Shown: piece after piece, positions 42,447 through 51,952 of the stretch | Position numbering within the stretch: position 1 is the first letter of the stretch | How the letters are laid out: every line of letters starts with the position of its first letter | DNA from: Candidatus Omnitrophota bacterium | GTDB taxonomy: Bacteria; Hinthialibacterota; Hinthialibacteria; Hinthialibacterales; Hinthialibacteraceae | Assembly: GCA_013177805.1 (NCBI GenBank) | Contig: JABLXU010000003.1 | Coordinates: 1 to 64,000, forward strand | Reading direction: 5' to 3' | Length of the DNA: 64,000 nt | The notes under the pieces: model-generated | Database searches by the model: none | Told to the model about the DNA's origin: nothing | Seen by the model: the letters and a program-made list of their open reading frames with translations, nothing else | Program-made: the position numbers and the translations under genes

Positions 42447-45400
42447 TTATTTGATCCGCGCGGCCTGGCTGCGTTGCATATCGGTTACATAGAGGCAGCC
42501 ATCGGGATTGGCCAGGATGCCGATCGGCTGAACCAGTTTCCGTCCGGTCCGATCCGCCTGGATTTTCTCCCGCAGTTCCCCATCCCCCGTATAGAGATGC
42601 ACGCTGCCTTCCTTGGGATCGGTAAGGGCGATGGTTCCATCGGGCAGGCAGGCCACATGGCCTTCGAATCCCCCGTTGCCTTCCCAGGTGGTCTGAATGG
42701 GCCAGGTGTTCAGCAATTCTCCCCGGGGCGCGTAGATCTTCACGCGGCGGTTGAGGCTGTCGACGATAACCACGTTGCCGTCCGGCGTGACGTCGATGCC
42801 CACCGGTTCACGGAAGGCGTCGTCTTCGCTGCCGCCGCCCGGCTTGCCCCAGCGCTGTTGAATAATGCCCTCCGGGGTCATGACCACCACCCGGTGATTG
42901 CCGGTATCGGTCAAATAAAGCAGCCGGTTTTGAGGATGGAAAGCGATCCCGCGGGGCCCGAAAAAGTTTGCCTGGGTGGCGCCCAGGAACGTCCCGCGGG
43001 AATCAATGAGCACGACCCGGTGGTTCCAGGTATCGGCGATGAACAAGTTCCCCGTTTGGGGATCGAGGGCCACATCGTTCGGCTCTTTCAGTTCCCCCTC
43101 GCGCGCTCCCTCCGTGCCCACTTGCCAGGCGTAGGCGCCGTCCGGCTGGAAGACCTGAATCCGGTGGTTGCGGGTGTCGGCCACGTAAAAATAGCCGGTG
43201 GCGTCCTGGATCAGCCCACGCGGTTCCTGAAACTCGCCGTTGCCGCTTCCCCGGCCGCCCTCGAACAGGCCGCGGCCCGTTTCGGGAGGCCGCATTGCCG
43301 GCGGAACCTGGACCGCGGATTCGGTTTGGGTCCGCAAACCGTAGGCGCGGTTCAAACTGCGGCTGGTTTGAAAGATGGAAGTGTCCGGATTGCGGTAAAT
43401 CAGGTGGAAGATGTCGCCAAAATCCTCCAGATGCTTCAATCCCGCTTCGCCCAGCGGGGGCCGGTCGTTTTGATCGCCGCGGGGGGAAAGGCGTTCGATC
43501 TCGCCGAAGACGAGGTAGTCGATTTGGTACTCGCCGAGGTAGCGGTGGATCTCATCCCGGTTGGTGGAGGTATAGATCCGGTCCAGGGCCACCAGGCGCG
43601 GATTGACGGCGTCCATATAGTGCAGGCGCTCGCGGGTGTGGTGCGGCCAGCCGATGAGGGCCGGCAGGCCGGTGTACGAGCTGAAGCGGGCGTGGTTGCC
43701 GCCGTGCTTGTCGGCCCACTCCACGATGCGGGGTTTGCCTTCCACGAAGCGGTTGATCCACTGGACCGCCTCATAAGCCCCATAGTTCTGGGCGCGCAGG
43801 TATTCGAGGCCGTCGAGAGCGGGCAGCCGGCCCTGGGCCTCGCCGCTGATCGCGCGGTACGAAGCGGTGATCACGGCCGGGGCGATGAGGGTGAAGGGCA
43901 GGGCAGGGAACAGGACGGCGGTCATCACGAGCACGAAACCCGTTTTCCCGGCATAGTGGAATCCCCGGCCGAGGGTGGCGCTTAGGGTTTTGATCTGTCC
44001 CCAAATCCACCAACAGCTGATGGCGGCGGCGATGGACAGGTAATGCCACACCTGCAGGTTGAATTTAAACACCGTGTTCCAGCGGTGCGAGGGCGGTCCC
44101 CATCCCGGTTCCTGAATGTAGAAAATTTCAATGCCCAGGGACAGTCCCAGGCCGAGCACGGCCAACAGGCATGTGAAGACAAAGTTATGGGATTGCTCCT
44201 TTTGCCACAGCCGCAGGAAAAAAACCAGGAAGAAGGGCAGGAACAAGCCCACGACGCTGTAATTCAACGGCGCGGCGGGATCCCGGGGCGGAGGAAATCC
44301 AAAGGGATTCGCGCGGGTGATCAGCAGGGCCAGCGCCACGGAGAGCATGAAGAAGCTGACGAACAGGATCCCGCGGGGGATGGAGACCCGGCCGTCCTGC
44401 CGCAGGACGGCCAGCAGGATCGCGGTGATCATTAAGGGCGTGAGCAGGTGGATCCAGAAACCCAGGTACGTGCGGACCGCGGTGCTGCCCTCGGTCATGA
44501 TCCCCACGGACGAGACCCGGCTGATGAAATTCGAATAAAAGGGCAGAAACAATCCGATGCCGAACAGGAAGACCAGCGCCACCGGAGCGAGGGGAAAACG
44601 GAAGACCGCCTGCAGCGACTCGGGGCAGAGGATCCGGGGCCGCACGGGCGCGCCGCCGAACCAGCCGGACTCGCGGTAGAACTTCACCGCGGTAATGAGC
44701 AAAAAGGCGATGGCCAAGGCGGGCAGGTCCCACGTGTTGGCGCAGATCGCGGTGCCGAACAGCAGGCCCATGAAGAAGGAGAGGCCCAACACCGCGCCGG
44801 GTTTTTCTTCCCGAGGCCGCGCGAAATAGTTGTACAGGAGGATCACAAAGGCGAAGGTAAAGGGCATCACCAGCATATGGGCGTGGAAATCGAGGAACAG
44901 GTGGGTCCAGTAAGGGAACTCGTTGGCAACCGTATGGGGGATGACGCGCGATGATTCCCAAAACGTGTCGTACCGCAAATCGCGCAGCCGCTGTTCGATT
45001 TCCGGCGTGCTGAGTCCCAGGTAATGCCGGAGGCACCCGGCCATCAATTGCAGGGTGGGAACGATACTGGAGATCACCGAGCGGATACTCCCGCCGGTTT
45101 CGTTCAGTTCATAGCGGATGAGGTTGAGATACGACAGAAAATGTCCGGCAAAACACGCCAGGTAGGTGGCCAGGAAAGCGATGAAGGTCCGGCGGCAGAG
45201 GAGCCAGGCCAGCGAGAACACGGCCAGGGCGGTCAAGCCTGATATAGTCGTCCCCCCGATATTGAAGAGGTACTCCGCGGGCAGGCCGATGAACCGCCCC
45301 GCCAAGGCCAGGATCGCGTGGCCGTAATAGTAGTAGTTGATGGGATGGCCCAGGGCCCAGGGATCTTCCGGTGGAAACGTTTCCGCGCGGTACACGGCGT

Positions 45401-48203
45401 TGATGAAGGCCATGTTCATGGGCTTCTCGCCGCCGATGGCTCCGGGATGGTACGCGCGGATGACCAGGAAAATTCCCCAGAACACGAGAAAGAGGATCTC
45501 CAGCGCCGCCAATCGCGGCCATTTCGAGGCGAGAAACTGGCGCAGGGAATCCTGGTGGATCCGGGCGGAGAGCACGGCCAGGATGAGGAGAAATCCTAAC
45601 ACCAGCAGGCCTTGCAAGGCCGAAACCTTCAGGAATCCCACCGAGGCGAGAAACCAGCTCATCCAGGAGAAGAGCGCCAGGCCGACGATTTTGGAGAGGC
45701 CGAATCCCCGGTCGGGGAGGGCGGAACAGAGGGGGAAGAGCAGCACGAACGCCAGCGCGCCCAACCATTCAAGGAACAGCCACCAGCGCAGCAGCGGGAA
45801 ACTCACGGGCGGTTCATAGACCGGATGGCCGTCGCGCAGGGTCAGGATCTCGCGGGGCGTGATGCGCGTGATCCAGGCGGGCGGGCTCCAAAGCAGGGAT
45901 TCGAGTTGTTCCTGGGTGAATTTCTGAAATTTTTCGAAGATGATGACCTTGGGGTGGTCGTAAATCCGGGCGGTTTCGTCTTCCAGGTCGGCGTGCAGTT
46001 CCCAGCCGAAAATCCGGACGGGATTGGTGATGACGGCGGCGATTTTGAAACCCAGCTGCCCGGTGAATAGCGCTTGGAGGAATTGAGTGGTGATGGGGAA
46101 GCGTTCGGGATTTTGCAGCACGGTGCCATAGCCGCGTTTGCTGGGGAACACGATGTAATCGTACGTGGCGAGGTACTGGGCGAGATACCGCACGCGCGCG
46201 GCGGGATCGCGTAGTTCCTCCTCGGGCCGGTCGTGGATGCCGATCTGGTCGCGGCTTTCGATATGTACTCCGAAGAGGCCGTTGTCCCAGTTGTTCTGGG
46301 TGATTTTGGAACCGGGCCGCCGGTTTTCCTGGATGATCTTGCCGGCGGTAACCAGCGTGTGGGGTTGGTCATAAATCCGGACATATGCCGTCCCGTAAAC
46401 CAGCCCGCACAGCAAGGCCAGCGCGCCGCCGAAGAGACCGGCGTATTTCGCGGTCTTCTTCCATCCCGGGCTGATTTGGGGAAAGGCGGGATTGTAGAAA
46501 TACGGCTGGATGGAGGCGAGCTCCGCGATCAGGCGGCCGCCGAGGACCAGCATCACCGGCAGGATGGCGTCGAGGTAGCGGGGGAACTTGCTGTGAAAGC
46601 AGCTGTACATCAGGAAACTGGGGATGACCCACGCGGCCAGCAGGAGGTCGGAAGCGTTGCCTTTGGTGAACAGTCGGCCGAGCGCGGCCAGGCAGCCCGC
46701 CACGGTGAAGAAGGCGGTGATCCAATCGAGCGAGGGATAAAAGAGATTGTCGAGCGTATAGAAAACCGGCGTGGTGTGGAGATATTGCTGGGTGAAGACC
46801 ATCGGCGTTTCGCCGGTGGTGTGCATGCGGCTTTGCGCGGCGATATCGCGGGCGAAGGCTTCCGCGTCGAAATAGGCCATGGGCTGGCCGATCAGGAAAG
46901 CCGCCAGACCGGCGAGGATTGCCAGAAGAAGCCAGAGCCACGGGGTGTAGATCCGCGCGGCGGGGATGAACCAGCCCATCCGGCCTCCGTGCCAGCGCTT
47001 GCGCAAAATCAGGAGATAAATCGAGGCGGCGAAGAGAAGGAAGAGGGCAGGTAGAATCACCCGCTTCCATCCCCAATAGAAATCCCGGAACGCGGCCAGG
47101 GTGACATTGAGCGGTGGATCATTCGAACCGGCGGCCTTGAAGAAGTGCAACAGGACCAATCCGGCGATAGCCAGCCAGGCGGTGTGGATCCAGCGGCCGG
47201 TTTTGCCTTCCCGTTCGTCTCCCCAGGTGGCGATGGCGTGCGCCAGCAGCAGGATGCCCGGCAGGGTGACGCCGCTCCACTTGGTGGCCACCGCGAAGCC
47301 CGCGCAGACGCCGCCGAGCAGGTACCAGCCCAGGCGCGGCTTTTGGGAAATTTTGAGATAACAATACACCGCCGCCGTGGTCCAGAACCCCAGGATAACG
47401 TCGGTGGTGGCGAAGTGGCTGGTCTGGACGTGCAGCATGGCGGTGGCCAGCATGGCGGCGGCCAGCAGCCCGGCGGTCCGGTTGTAGGCGTCGCGGCCGA
47501 TGAGATACACCAGCAATATGGTGAACGCCCCCGCGTAGGCGGTGGCCACCCGCCCCACCAGCAGGATTGAGCTGGTGGCGGGATTGTATTGGGTGGATTG
47601 GACCAGTTTCGTGGGCAGGACCGCCGCCAGGACCAGCCCGGTGACGGGGATGATCAGGCAGGGGAAGAAGAACAACAGGCGCTGCTCATCCTGGTACCAG
47701 GGGATCCGCCGGTGATCGAGATCCCGAAGATCGCGCGAAAGTGCGAGATACATCCGCAAACCGAGATACAGCGCGAAGGCCAGCAGCGCGAGGCTGAGCC
47801 CGTCGGGGAAGGCCAGCAGCGTCCATCCGGTTTCGGGGTGGAAATGCCGGACCAAATAATTGCGGTATAGCCAATACAGGTGCAGGGGGAAGGTGCCGTA
47901 GTTGTAGTTGACGGGCCGCAAGCCGGGGGAACCAGCGGTGTAGGGTTGTTGAGGCTCCACCTTCAGGTTCCGCTCGTAGAGCAGGCGCAGTTGATCGCGC
48001 CAGGGGAGTCGGCGTTCCTCGGCGGTCAAGCCCTGGGGATTCATGTGGGTGGCGCAGCTATCGTAGTGCCATTCGTCCGGATGCTGCGAATAGACGCCGT
48101 CCTTGAAACCCCAATCGAGGCCGTAAAAACGCAGTGCCAGCCCCACCGTAAAGATCAACAACAAGAGGAGAGACGAAAAAACGCGTTTCTGAGCTGAATT
48201 CAT
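42447..48203 (-). CDS. Giant fusion: GT39-type glycosyltransferase, DUF2298 membrane domain, NHL repeats
   Basis: A 1918-residue polytopic protein. The N-terminal part (about 1-700) is an ArnT/PMT-like GT39 domain with the acidic motif SQHPDEWHYDSC in the first loop and many helices. The middle (about 850-1600) is a second large membrane domain of the DUF2298 (Chlor_Arch_YYY) type, marked by ETFPPEDPWALGHPINYYYY. The C-terminal 280 residues form five or six NHL beta-propeller repeats, such as GEFQEPRGLIQDATGYFYVA followed by DTRNHRIQVF. It probably moves sugars from lipid carriers to an exported acceptor, with the propeller outside the membrane. ATG 48203 has AGG six bases upstream. No internal frame break is seen. 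Confidence 0.85.
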   Translation of the reverse strand: MNSAQKRVFSSLLLLLIFTVGLALRFYGLDWGFKDGVYSQHPDEWHYDSCATHMNPQGLTAEERRLPWRDQLRLLYERNLKVEPQQPYTAGSPGLRPVNYNYGTFPLHLYWLYRNYLVRHFHPETGWTLLAFPDGLSLALLAFALYLGLRMYLALSRDLRDLDHRRIPWYQDEQRLLFFFPCLIIPVTGLVLAAVLPTKLVQSTQYNPATSSILLVGRVATAYAGAFTILLVYLIGRDAYNRTAGLLAAAMLATAMLHVQTSHFATTDVILGFWTTAAVYCYLKISQKPRLGWYLLGGVCAGFAVATKWSGVTLPGILLLAHAIATWGDEREGKTGRWIHTAWLAIAGLVLLHFFKAAGSNDPPLNVTLAAFRDFYWGWKRVILPALFLLFAASIYLLILRKRWHGGRMGWFIPAARIYTPWLWLLLAILAGLAAFLIGQPMAYFDAEAFARDIAAQSRMHTTGETPMVFTQQYLHTTPVFYTLDNLFYPSLDWITAFFTVAGCLAALGRLFTKGNASDLLLAAWVIPSFLMYSCFHSKFPRYLDAILPVMLVLGGRLIAELASIQPYFYNPAFPQISPGWKKTAKYAGLFGGALALLCGLVYGTAYVRIYDQPHTLVTAGKIIQENRRPGSKITQNNWDNGLFGVHIESRDQIGIHDRPEEELRDPAARVRYLAQYLATYDYIVFPSKRGYGTVLQNPERFPITTQFLQALFTGQLGFKIAAVITNPVRIFGWELHADLEDETARIYDHPKVIIFEKFQKFTQEQLESLLWSPPAWITRITPREILTLRDGHPVYEPPVSFPLLRWWLFLEWLGALAFVLLFPLCSALPDRGFGLSKIVGLALFSWMSWFLASVGFLKVSALQGLLVLGFLLILAVLSARIHQDSLRQFLASKWPRLAALEILFLVFWGIFLVIRAYHPGAIGGEKPMNMAFINAVYRAETFPPEDPWALGHPINYYYYGHAILALAGRFIGLPAEYLFNIGGTTISGLTALAVFSLAWLLCRRTFIAFLATYLACFAGHFLSYLNLIRYELNETGGSIRSVISSIVPTLQLMAGCLRHYLGLSTPEIEQRLRDLRYDTFWESSRVIPHTVANEFPYWTHLFLDFHAHMLVMPFTFAFVILLYNYFARPREEKPGAVLGLSFFMGLLFGTAICANTWDLPALAIAFLLITAVKFYRESGWFGGAPVRPRILCPESLQAVFRFPLAPVALVFLFGIGLFLPFYSNFISRVSSVGIMTEGSTAVRTYLGFWIHLLTPLMITAILLAVLRQDGRVSIPRGILFVSFFMLSVALALLITRANPFGFPPPRDPAAPLNYSVVGLFLPFFLVFFLRLWQKEQSHNFVFTCLLAVLGLGLSLGIEIFYIQEPGWGPPSHRWNTVFKFNLQVWHYLSIAAAISCWWIWGQIKTLSATLGRGFHYAGKTGFVLVMTAVLFPALPFTLIAPAVITASYRAISGEAQGRLPALDGLEYLRAQNYGAYEAVQWINRFVEGKPRIVEWADKHGGNHARFSSYTGLPALIGWPHHTRERLHYMDAVNPRLVALDRIYTSTNRDEIHRYLGEYQIDYLVFGEIERLSPRGDQNDRPPLGEAGLKHLEDFGDIFHLIYRNPDTSIFQTSRSLNRAYGLRTQTESAVQVPPAMRPPETGRGLFEGGRGSGNGEFQEPRGLIQDATGYFYVADTRNHRIQVFQPDGAYAWQVGTEGAREGELKEPNDVALDPQTGNLFIADTWNHRVVLIDSRGTFLGATQANFFGPRGIAFHPQNRLLYLTDTGNHRVVVMTPEGIIQQRWGKPGGGSEDDAFREPVGIDVTPDGNVVIVDSLNRRVKIYAPRGELLNTWPIQTTWEGNGGFEGHVACLPDGTIALTDPKEGSVHLYTGDGELREKIQADRTGRKLVQPIGILANPDGCLYVTDMQRSQAARIK

Positions 48204-48291
48204 GGGCAACCTGCAAAAATGGGGTTATAAGTATTCCCATGACGGAATCTGTTCATTCTGCTTTCCTCCCTGTCCCCTCCCGTTCCACTTT

Positions 48292-48325
48292 CCTTCTCCC
48301 TCGGGGAGAGGGCCCGGGTGAGGGA
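48292..48325 (-). repeat. Family B repeat, reverse orientation
   Basis: CCTTCTCCCTCGGGGAGAGG is followed by GCCCGGGTGAGGGA. It lies between the divergent giant GT gene and nth. Confidence 0.65.
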
Positions 48326-48471
48326 CATCATCCTGGATTCCTGTGTTCGAAATGATCCCCCGTGCCTTGATTGCCTGGACCGCGGAATCACGATACGATC
48401 GATGGCCAACCCTATCCCCTTTCCGGCGGACATGGGGAAGGCATTCAGCCGAGGCGCAGTAAAAAAGGGGG

Positions 48472-49134
48472 ATGGTTTTGCGAACCAAGGATATCCATCA
48501 AATCGTTCGTATCCTACGGCAAGAGGTGGCCAAATGGAAGACTCCGGCCGTGACCGCCGTGGCGGGCCGCGCGCGCGATCCGTTCCAGGTGTTGGTTTCG
48601 TGCGTCCTCAGCCTACGGACCAAGGATGAGACCACCAGAACCGCCTTTGCCCGGCTTCAACCGAAGGCGCGCACTCCGCGGGCGTTGCTGCGGATCCCCG
48701 TGGAAGAGTTGGCCCAACTCATCTATCCCGTTGGATTTTACAACCAAAAGGCGAAGCAGTTGCGTGACATCGCGCGGGCCTTGATCGAGAATTATGGCGG
48801 CCGCGTTCCGGACACTATCGAGGAATTGTTGACCTTGAACGGCGTGGGGCGCAAAACCGCCAATCTGGTGGTGACGCTGGGGTATGGCCAGCCGGGGATC
48901 TGCGTGGATACGCACGTGCACCGCATCACCAACCGCTGGGGGTATATCCGGACCCAGACGCCGGACCAGACCGAGTCCGCCCTGCGGGAGCAATTGCCGC
49001 CGGACTATTGGATCGAATTCAACGACCTGTTGGTGACATACGGACAAAATATCTGTGTGCCCATATCGCCCAAATGCTCCCAATGCGCGATCCGCGCGTA
49101 TTGTGACCGCGTGGGGGTGGACCGCCGGCGGTGA
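48472..49134 (+). CDS. nth: Endonuclease III (DNA glycosylase/AP lyase)
   Basis: A 220-residue HhH-GPD enzyme that removes oxidised pyrimidines and cleaves the abasic site. The helix-hairpin-helix is LNGVGRKTANLVV with catalytic Lys128. The catalytic Asp is Asp146 in VDTHVHRITNRWG. The [4Fe-4S] cluster cysteines are at 195, 202, 205 and 211 with the classic 6-2-5 spacing. GGGGG precedes the ATG. The gene stands alone between the giant glycosyltransferase and the deiminase-like gene. Confidence 0.95.
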   Translation: MVLRTKDIHQIVRILRQEVAKWKTPAVTAVAGRARDPFQVLVSCVLSLRTKDETTRTAFARLQPKARTPRALLRIPVEELAQLIYPVGFYNQKAKQLRDIARALIENYGGRVPDTIEELLTLNGVGRKTANLVVTLGYGQPGICVDTHVHRITNRWGYIRTQTPDQTESALREQLPPDYWIEFNDLLVTYGQNICVPISPKCSQCAIRAYCDRVGVDRRR

Positions 49135-49188
49135 AGGGGGGAAATTCCACCAGGATGGATTCATCCCCCGGAATTCGCCGTATGTACT

Positions 49189-50967
49189 TCATTCGCCGGC
49201 CTGGGCCGGGACGCGTCGGAGATCCGGCACGGTCAAGGTGACGCAATGAATGCTGCCGTATTGTTTGATGATGGCGTCGGAATTAATGAACACAATTTCG
49301 GCACCGGGGAAGAGTTCCTGGTAAATTTCGCGGACGGGCTGTTCGAGGGCTTCGCATCCGGAATAACTTGGAACCAGCAGCATTTGTCCCGAGGGGCCGT
49401 TGAGATACGTCATATTCAAAAAAGTGCGGTAGACATAGGTATAGGACTCGGGATTTTCGATCATGTCTTCATAGCCAAACGCGTTTACCAATTGTTCCAA
49501 GGCCTTCTCCAGCGGGACCGGTGGCCGGCCGGCTTCCTGCCCCTTTTTCCGGTAGGGTTCCGCCAGCCACTCGAGCAGAGCGGGATCGGATTGGATCAGT
49601 TTGGCCGCCAGGTTGTTCATTGTTTCTTCTTCTTCGGCCGTGAAGTGGTCCGTGTCCTCGATGCCCAGGATCTGGATTAGCGGCTGGAACGCTTCGCTAT
49701 CCGGGTGGTTATACAAGCAATCGAGGGCATGGAGCCAGAAGACAAAGCGTTCAAAGGTCCATTGTTCAGGATGATCCGCCAGCATATCGGGAAGGAAGTA
49801 TTTTTTGGATTCATAGATTTTCACGGTGAGATCCCAGGCGAGATCCGGCAGGACGGAGATCCGTTCCAGAGGGGGCATGGGGACCCGGATCAGGCGGTGG
49901 GCAGGAAATTTCCGCCGCAAGCGTTCCGCGTTCGAGGCGAGAATCCGCCGGGTTTCGGTATGCAAAAACTGCATGTAGATATCGGAATCGCTGGCGGAGG
50001 AGGGATAATCGGCCACCAGGAAGGTGCGCGGACCGGCCGGCTTGAAAATCATGTCCAAGTGTTTGATGGTCTCGCCGGGCAGCGGTTCCAGGCAGGTGAG
50101 GGTCCGCATGCCGTAGTAATGGCGCAGCATCAATTCGACGTCGTCCCGCCGGCCGCCGTTCATGCGCAAGGTTTCGGAGGAAAGAAACACGTTGCCCCCT
50201 CCGTCGAAAAACACGTCGCCGCCCCAGAGGAGCATAGGGACCCGCGCGATCCGGATGTCCCAGTCCCATTGTTGATCCAGAAAAGTGGTCAGGTACATCG
50301 GCGCTGAATCATCTTCGTGGCGGTCGGCGAATTCGGGGGCGGCATCCAGCAGGGCGCCGAAAAGATCCTCCAGCCACAGTTGCAAGTCTGGATTGAGGGA
50401 ATAGAGATCTATCGCGGCGGCCCGTTCCGGTTCTTCGCGCACGTCGCGGTAGACGGCGTCGGTCACGCATAGCCCGCCGTCCGCGTGGCGGGCAAAGACC
50501 GGCCCGTAATCACGCAGCCATTTGGAGTTCAGCCGGGCCGGAACCAGGAAGAGACGGCGCTGGGCCTCTTCCTGGAGGTGCGACTCCAGATTCCGCTTCC
50601 GCAAATGGAGGAGAATTTGCTTGAAGGAAGGCAGTTCACGCTCGTCCACCAGCAAGATGACGTCCACGCAGTGGAGGGCGTTTTCGACGATATCCATGTA
50701 ATACTCAAGGAGGGTTTCGTCCCGGATGGCGTCGTCATACGGCAAGGCCGTCACCAGGGCGGACACCGGCTCCCATTCGGGAATGACGAAATCCAATTTC
50801 ACTGGGGCCGTGGGGGCGCGGAGAACCGTATATTCATCAATCGGCTGAGCGGATTGCGCCTCCACGATCCGCTGAATCCGCTGTTCCTCCGAAGTCCATT
50901 CCGATTCCCGGAGACAAGCCGCCAGGCTCACGCACAACAAGATCACCCCAACCATTCTTCGCGACAT
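49189..50967 (-). CDS. Lipoprotein of the agmatine/peptidylarginine deiminase family
   Basis: A 592-residue protein with a lipoprotein signal (MSRRMVGVILLCVSLAAC, lipid Cys18). It has the guanidino-modifying fold: KWLRDYGPVFARH, LLWGGDVFFDGGGNVF, ETIKHLDMIF, and the catalytic Cys in GSIHCVTLTVP near the end. These match agmatine deiminase and Porphyromonas-type peptidylarginine deiminase, which hydrolyse a guanidino group to a ureido group. A large insertion (about 370-480) lengthens it. A lipid anchor puts the activity outside the cytoplasm, which is unusual for agmatine deiminase. GAGGG precedes the ATG at 50967. It is 64 bases downstream of the GNAT gene and may share its operon. Confidence 0.82.
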   Translation of the reverse strand: MSRRMVGVILLCVSLAACLRESEWTSEEQRIQRIVEAQSAQPIDEYTVLRAPTAPVKLDFVIPEWEPVSALVTALPYDDAIRDETLLEYYMDIVENALHCVDVILLVDERELPSFKQILLHLRKRNLESHLQEEAQRRLFLVPARLNSKWLRDYGPVFARHADGGLCVTDAVYRDVREEPERAAAIDLYSLNPDLQLWLEDLFGALLDAAPEFADRHEDDSAPMYLTTFLDQQWDWDIRIARVPMLLWGGDVFFDGGGNVFLSSETLRMNGGRRDDVELMLRHYYGMRTLTCLEPLPGETIKHLDMIFKPAGPRTFLVADYPSSASDSDIYMQFLHTETRRILASNAERLRRKFPAHRLIRVPMPPLERISVLPDLAWDLTVKIYESKKYFLPDMLADHPEQWTFERFVFWLHALDCLYNHPDSEAFQPLIQILGIEDTDHFTAEEEETMNNLAAKLIQSDPALLEWLAEPYRKKGQEAGRPPVPLEKALEQLVNAFGYEDMIENPESYTYVYRTFLNMTYLNGPSGQMLLVPSYSGCEALEQPVREIYQELFPGAEIVFINSDAIIKQYGSIHCVTLTVPDLRRVPAQAGE

Positions 50968-51031
50968 GGCTATTCCCTCATGAGAGCATGGCCCCCCGTG
51001 ATCCGATCCCTTGGCGCTCATCGGATCCTTT

Positions 51032-51589
51032 TCAGAGCACTTTGCAATAAATCACTTTGGAATCGCCCGGCCGGTAAAAATCCTCCAACACGGCTTCCTG
51101 CTTGTACCCGCAATTCAAGTAGAAGGCGCGGGTGGACTGATATTGCGCCGTGGAGGACGTTTCGATGTAAATCCGGCGGCCGCCGGCACCGGCCACCGCT
51201 TCTTCGGACCGCCGCAGGAGGAGTTTCCCGATCCCCTGCCCCCGGAACTCGTGATGGACCGCGATCCAATACAGATCGTAACTGGCCGCCGTACCGGCGA
51301 TCGGCCCGTAACAGGAGTAACCGAGGGTCCGGCCTTCCCAGTCGGCGAAGAGAAAAAAATACCCGCTCGCCATGCCCTTGGCAAGCCGTTCTTCCACCAA
51401 TTCGGTGGCGATTTGGACCTCTTCGGGGTGGAAGAAGCCGGTTGATTCCACAATCCGGCGCACGTTTTCGATGTCGTCCGGCCGCGGCGTTTCCCGGAAT
51501 AGCAGCCGTGACAGCCCCTCCGGCGTCCACGCGGGGCAGGGTTTGGAGGGGGAAGGGCCGGAACGCGGCGAGGGGGGGGATTCGTTCAT
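51032..51589 (-). CDS. GNAT-family N-acetyltransferase
   Basis: A 185-residue protein. A Pro/Ser-rich N-terminal tail of about 25 residues precedes a GNAT domain with the acetyl-CoA motif RGQGIGKLLLRRSEE (about 117-131), preceded by LYWIAVHHEF and followed by YIETSSTAQYQSTRAFYLNCGY. It transfers acetyl from acetyl-CoA to an amine. Lying downstream of lysine 2,3-aminomutase, it could acetylate beta-lysine, as AblB does, but AblB proteins are longer. GGGAG precedes the ATG. It is separated from the ATP-grasp gene by a 363-base gap. Confidence 0.88.
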   Translation of the reverse strand: MNESPPSPRSGPSPSKPCPAWTPEGLSRLLFRETPRPDDIENVRRIVESTGFFHPEEVQIATELVEERLAKGMASGYFFLFADWEGRTLGYSCYGPIAGTAASYDLYWIAVHHEFRGQGIGKLLLRRSEEAVAGAGGRRIYIETSSTAQYQSTRAFYLNCGYKQEAVLEDFYRPGDSKVIYCKVL

Positions 51590-51952
51590 GTTTTATTCTC
51601 CCGAGAAGAGACTTAGAAGTGCCGTTTGTTTACGCGCCGCATCTTGAATTTGTAGCCGCCTTCCTGAGCCGGTAAGGCCGGTTTGCCGAGCGAAGCGGTT
51701 TGTTTACCGCCGTTGTTGAGACCTGCCGTCAACGTCCAGGCCCGGTGGGGATTCCCTTGGGCCGAGTCCAGGCCCAACGCGGCCAGGATGGAGGCAACGG
51801 TTCAAAGATGCAACGATTTTCCCGATGGCAGAGAAGGGATGAATTGCTGCTGTTTATCTCTTTATATCCGCTCCGGGGATTACGCCCTAGGCGGCACGCA
51901 TGCCGTCCCGTTGGGGCTCGAATGCTTTCCGGCTGACCGGCAAGCGGGTACC
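51590..51952 (-). other. 363-base gap with an orphan 61-codon open frame
   Basis: No start codon with a ribosome binding site is visible. On the minus strand a frame stays open from just after a TGA near 51805 to a TAA near 51612. It reads ..TVASILAALGLDSAQGNP.. and ends ..GGYKFKMRRVNKRHF. It could be a decayed gene end, a small gene with a TTG start, or a dispersed element. Nothing else is recognised here. Confidence 0.25.

Noticed and set aside
42474-43985. 503-codon plus-strand frame
   Set aside because: Antisense of the NHL repeats of the giant fusion protein; no domain.
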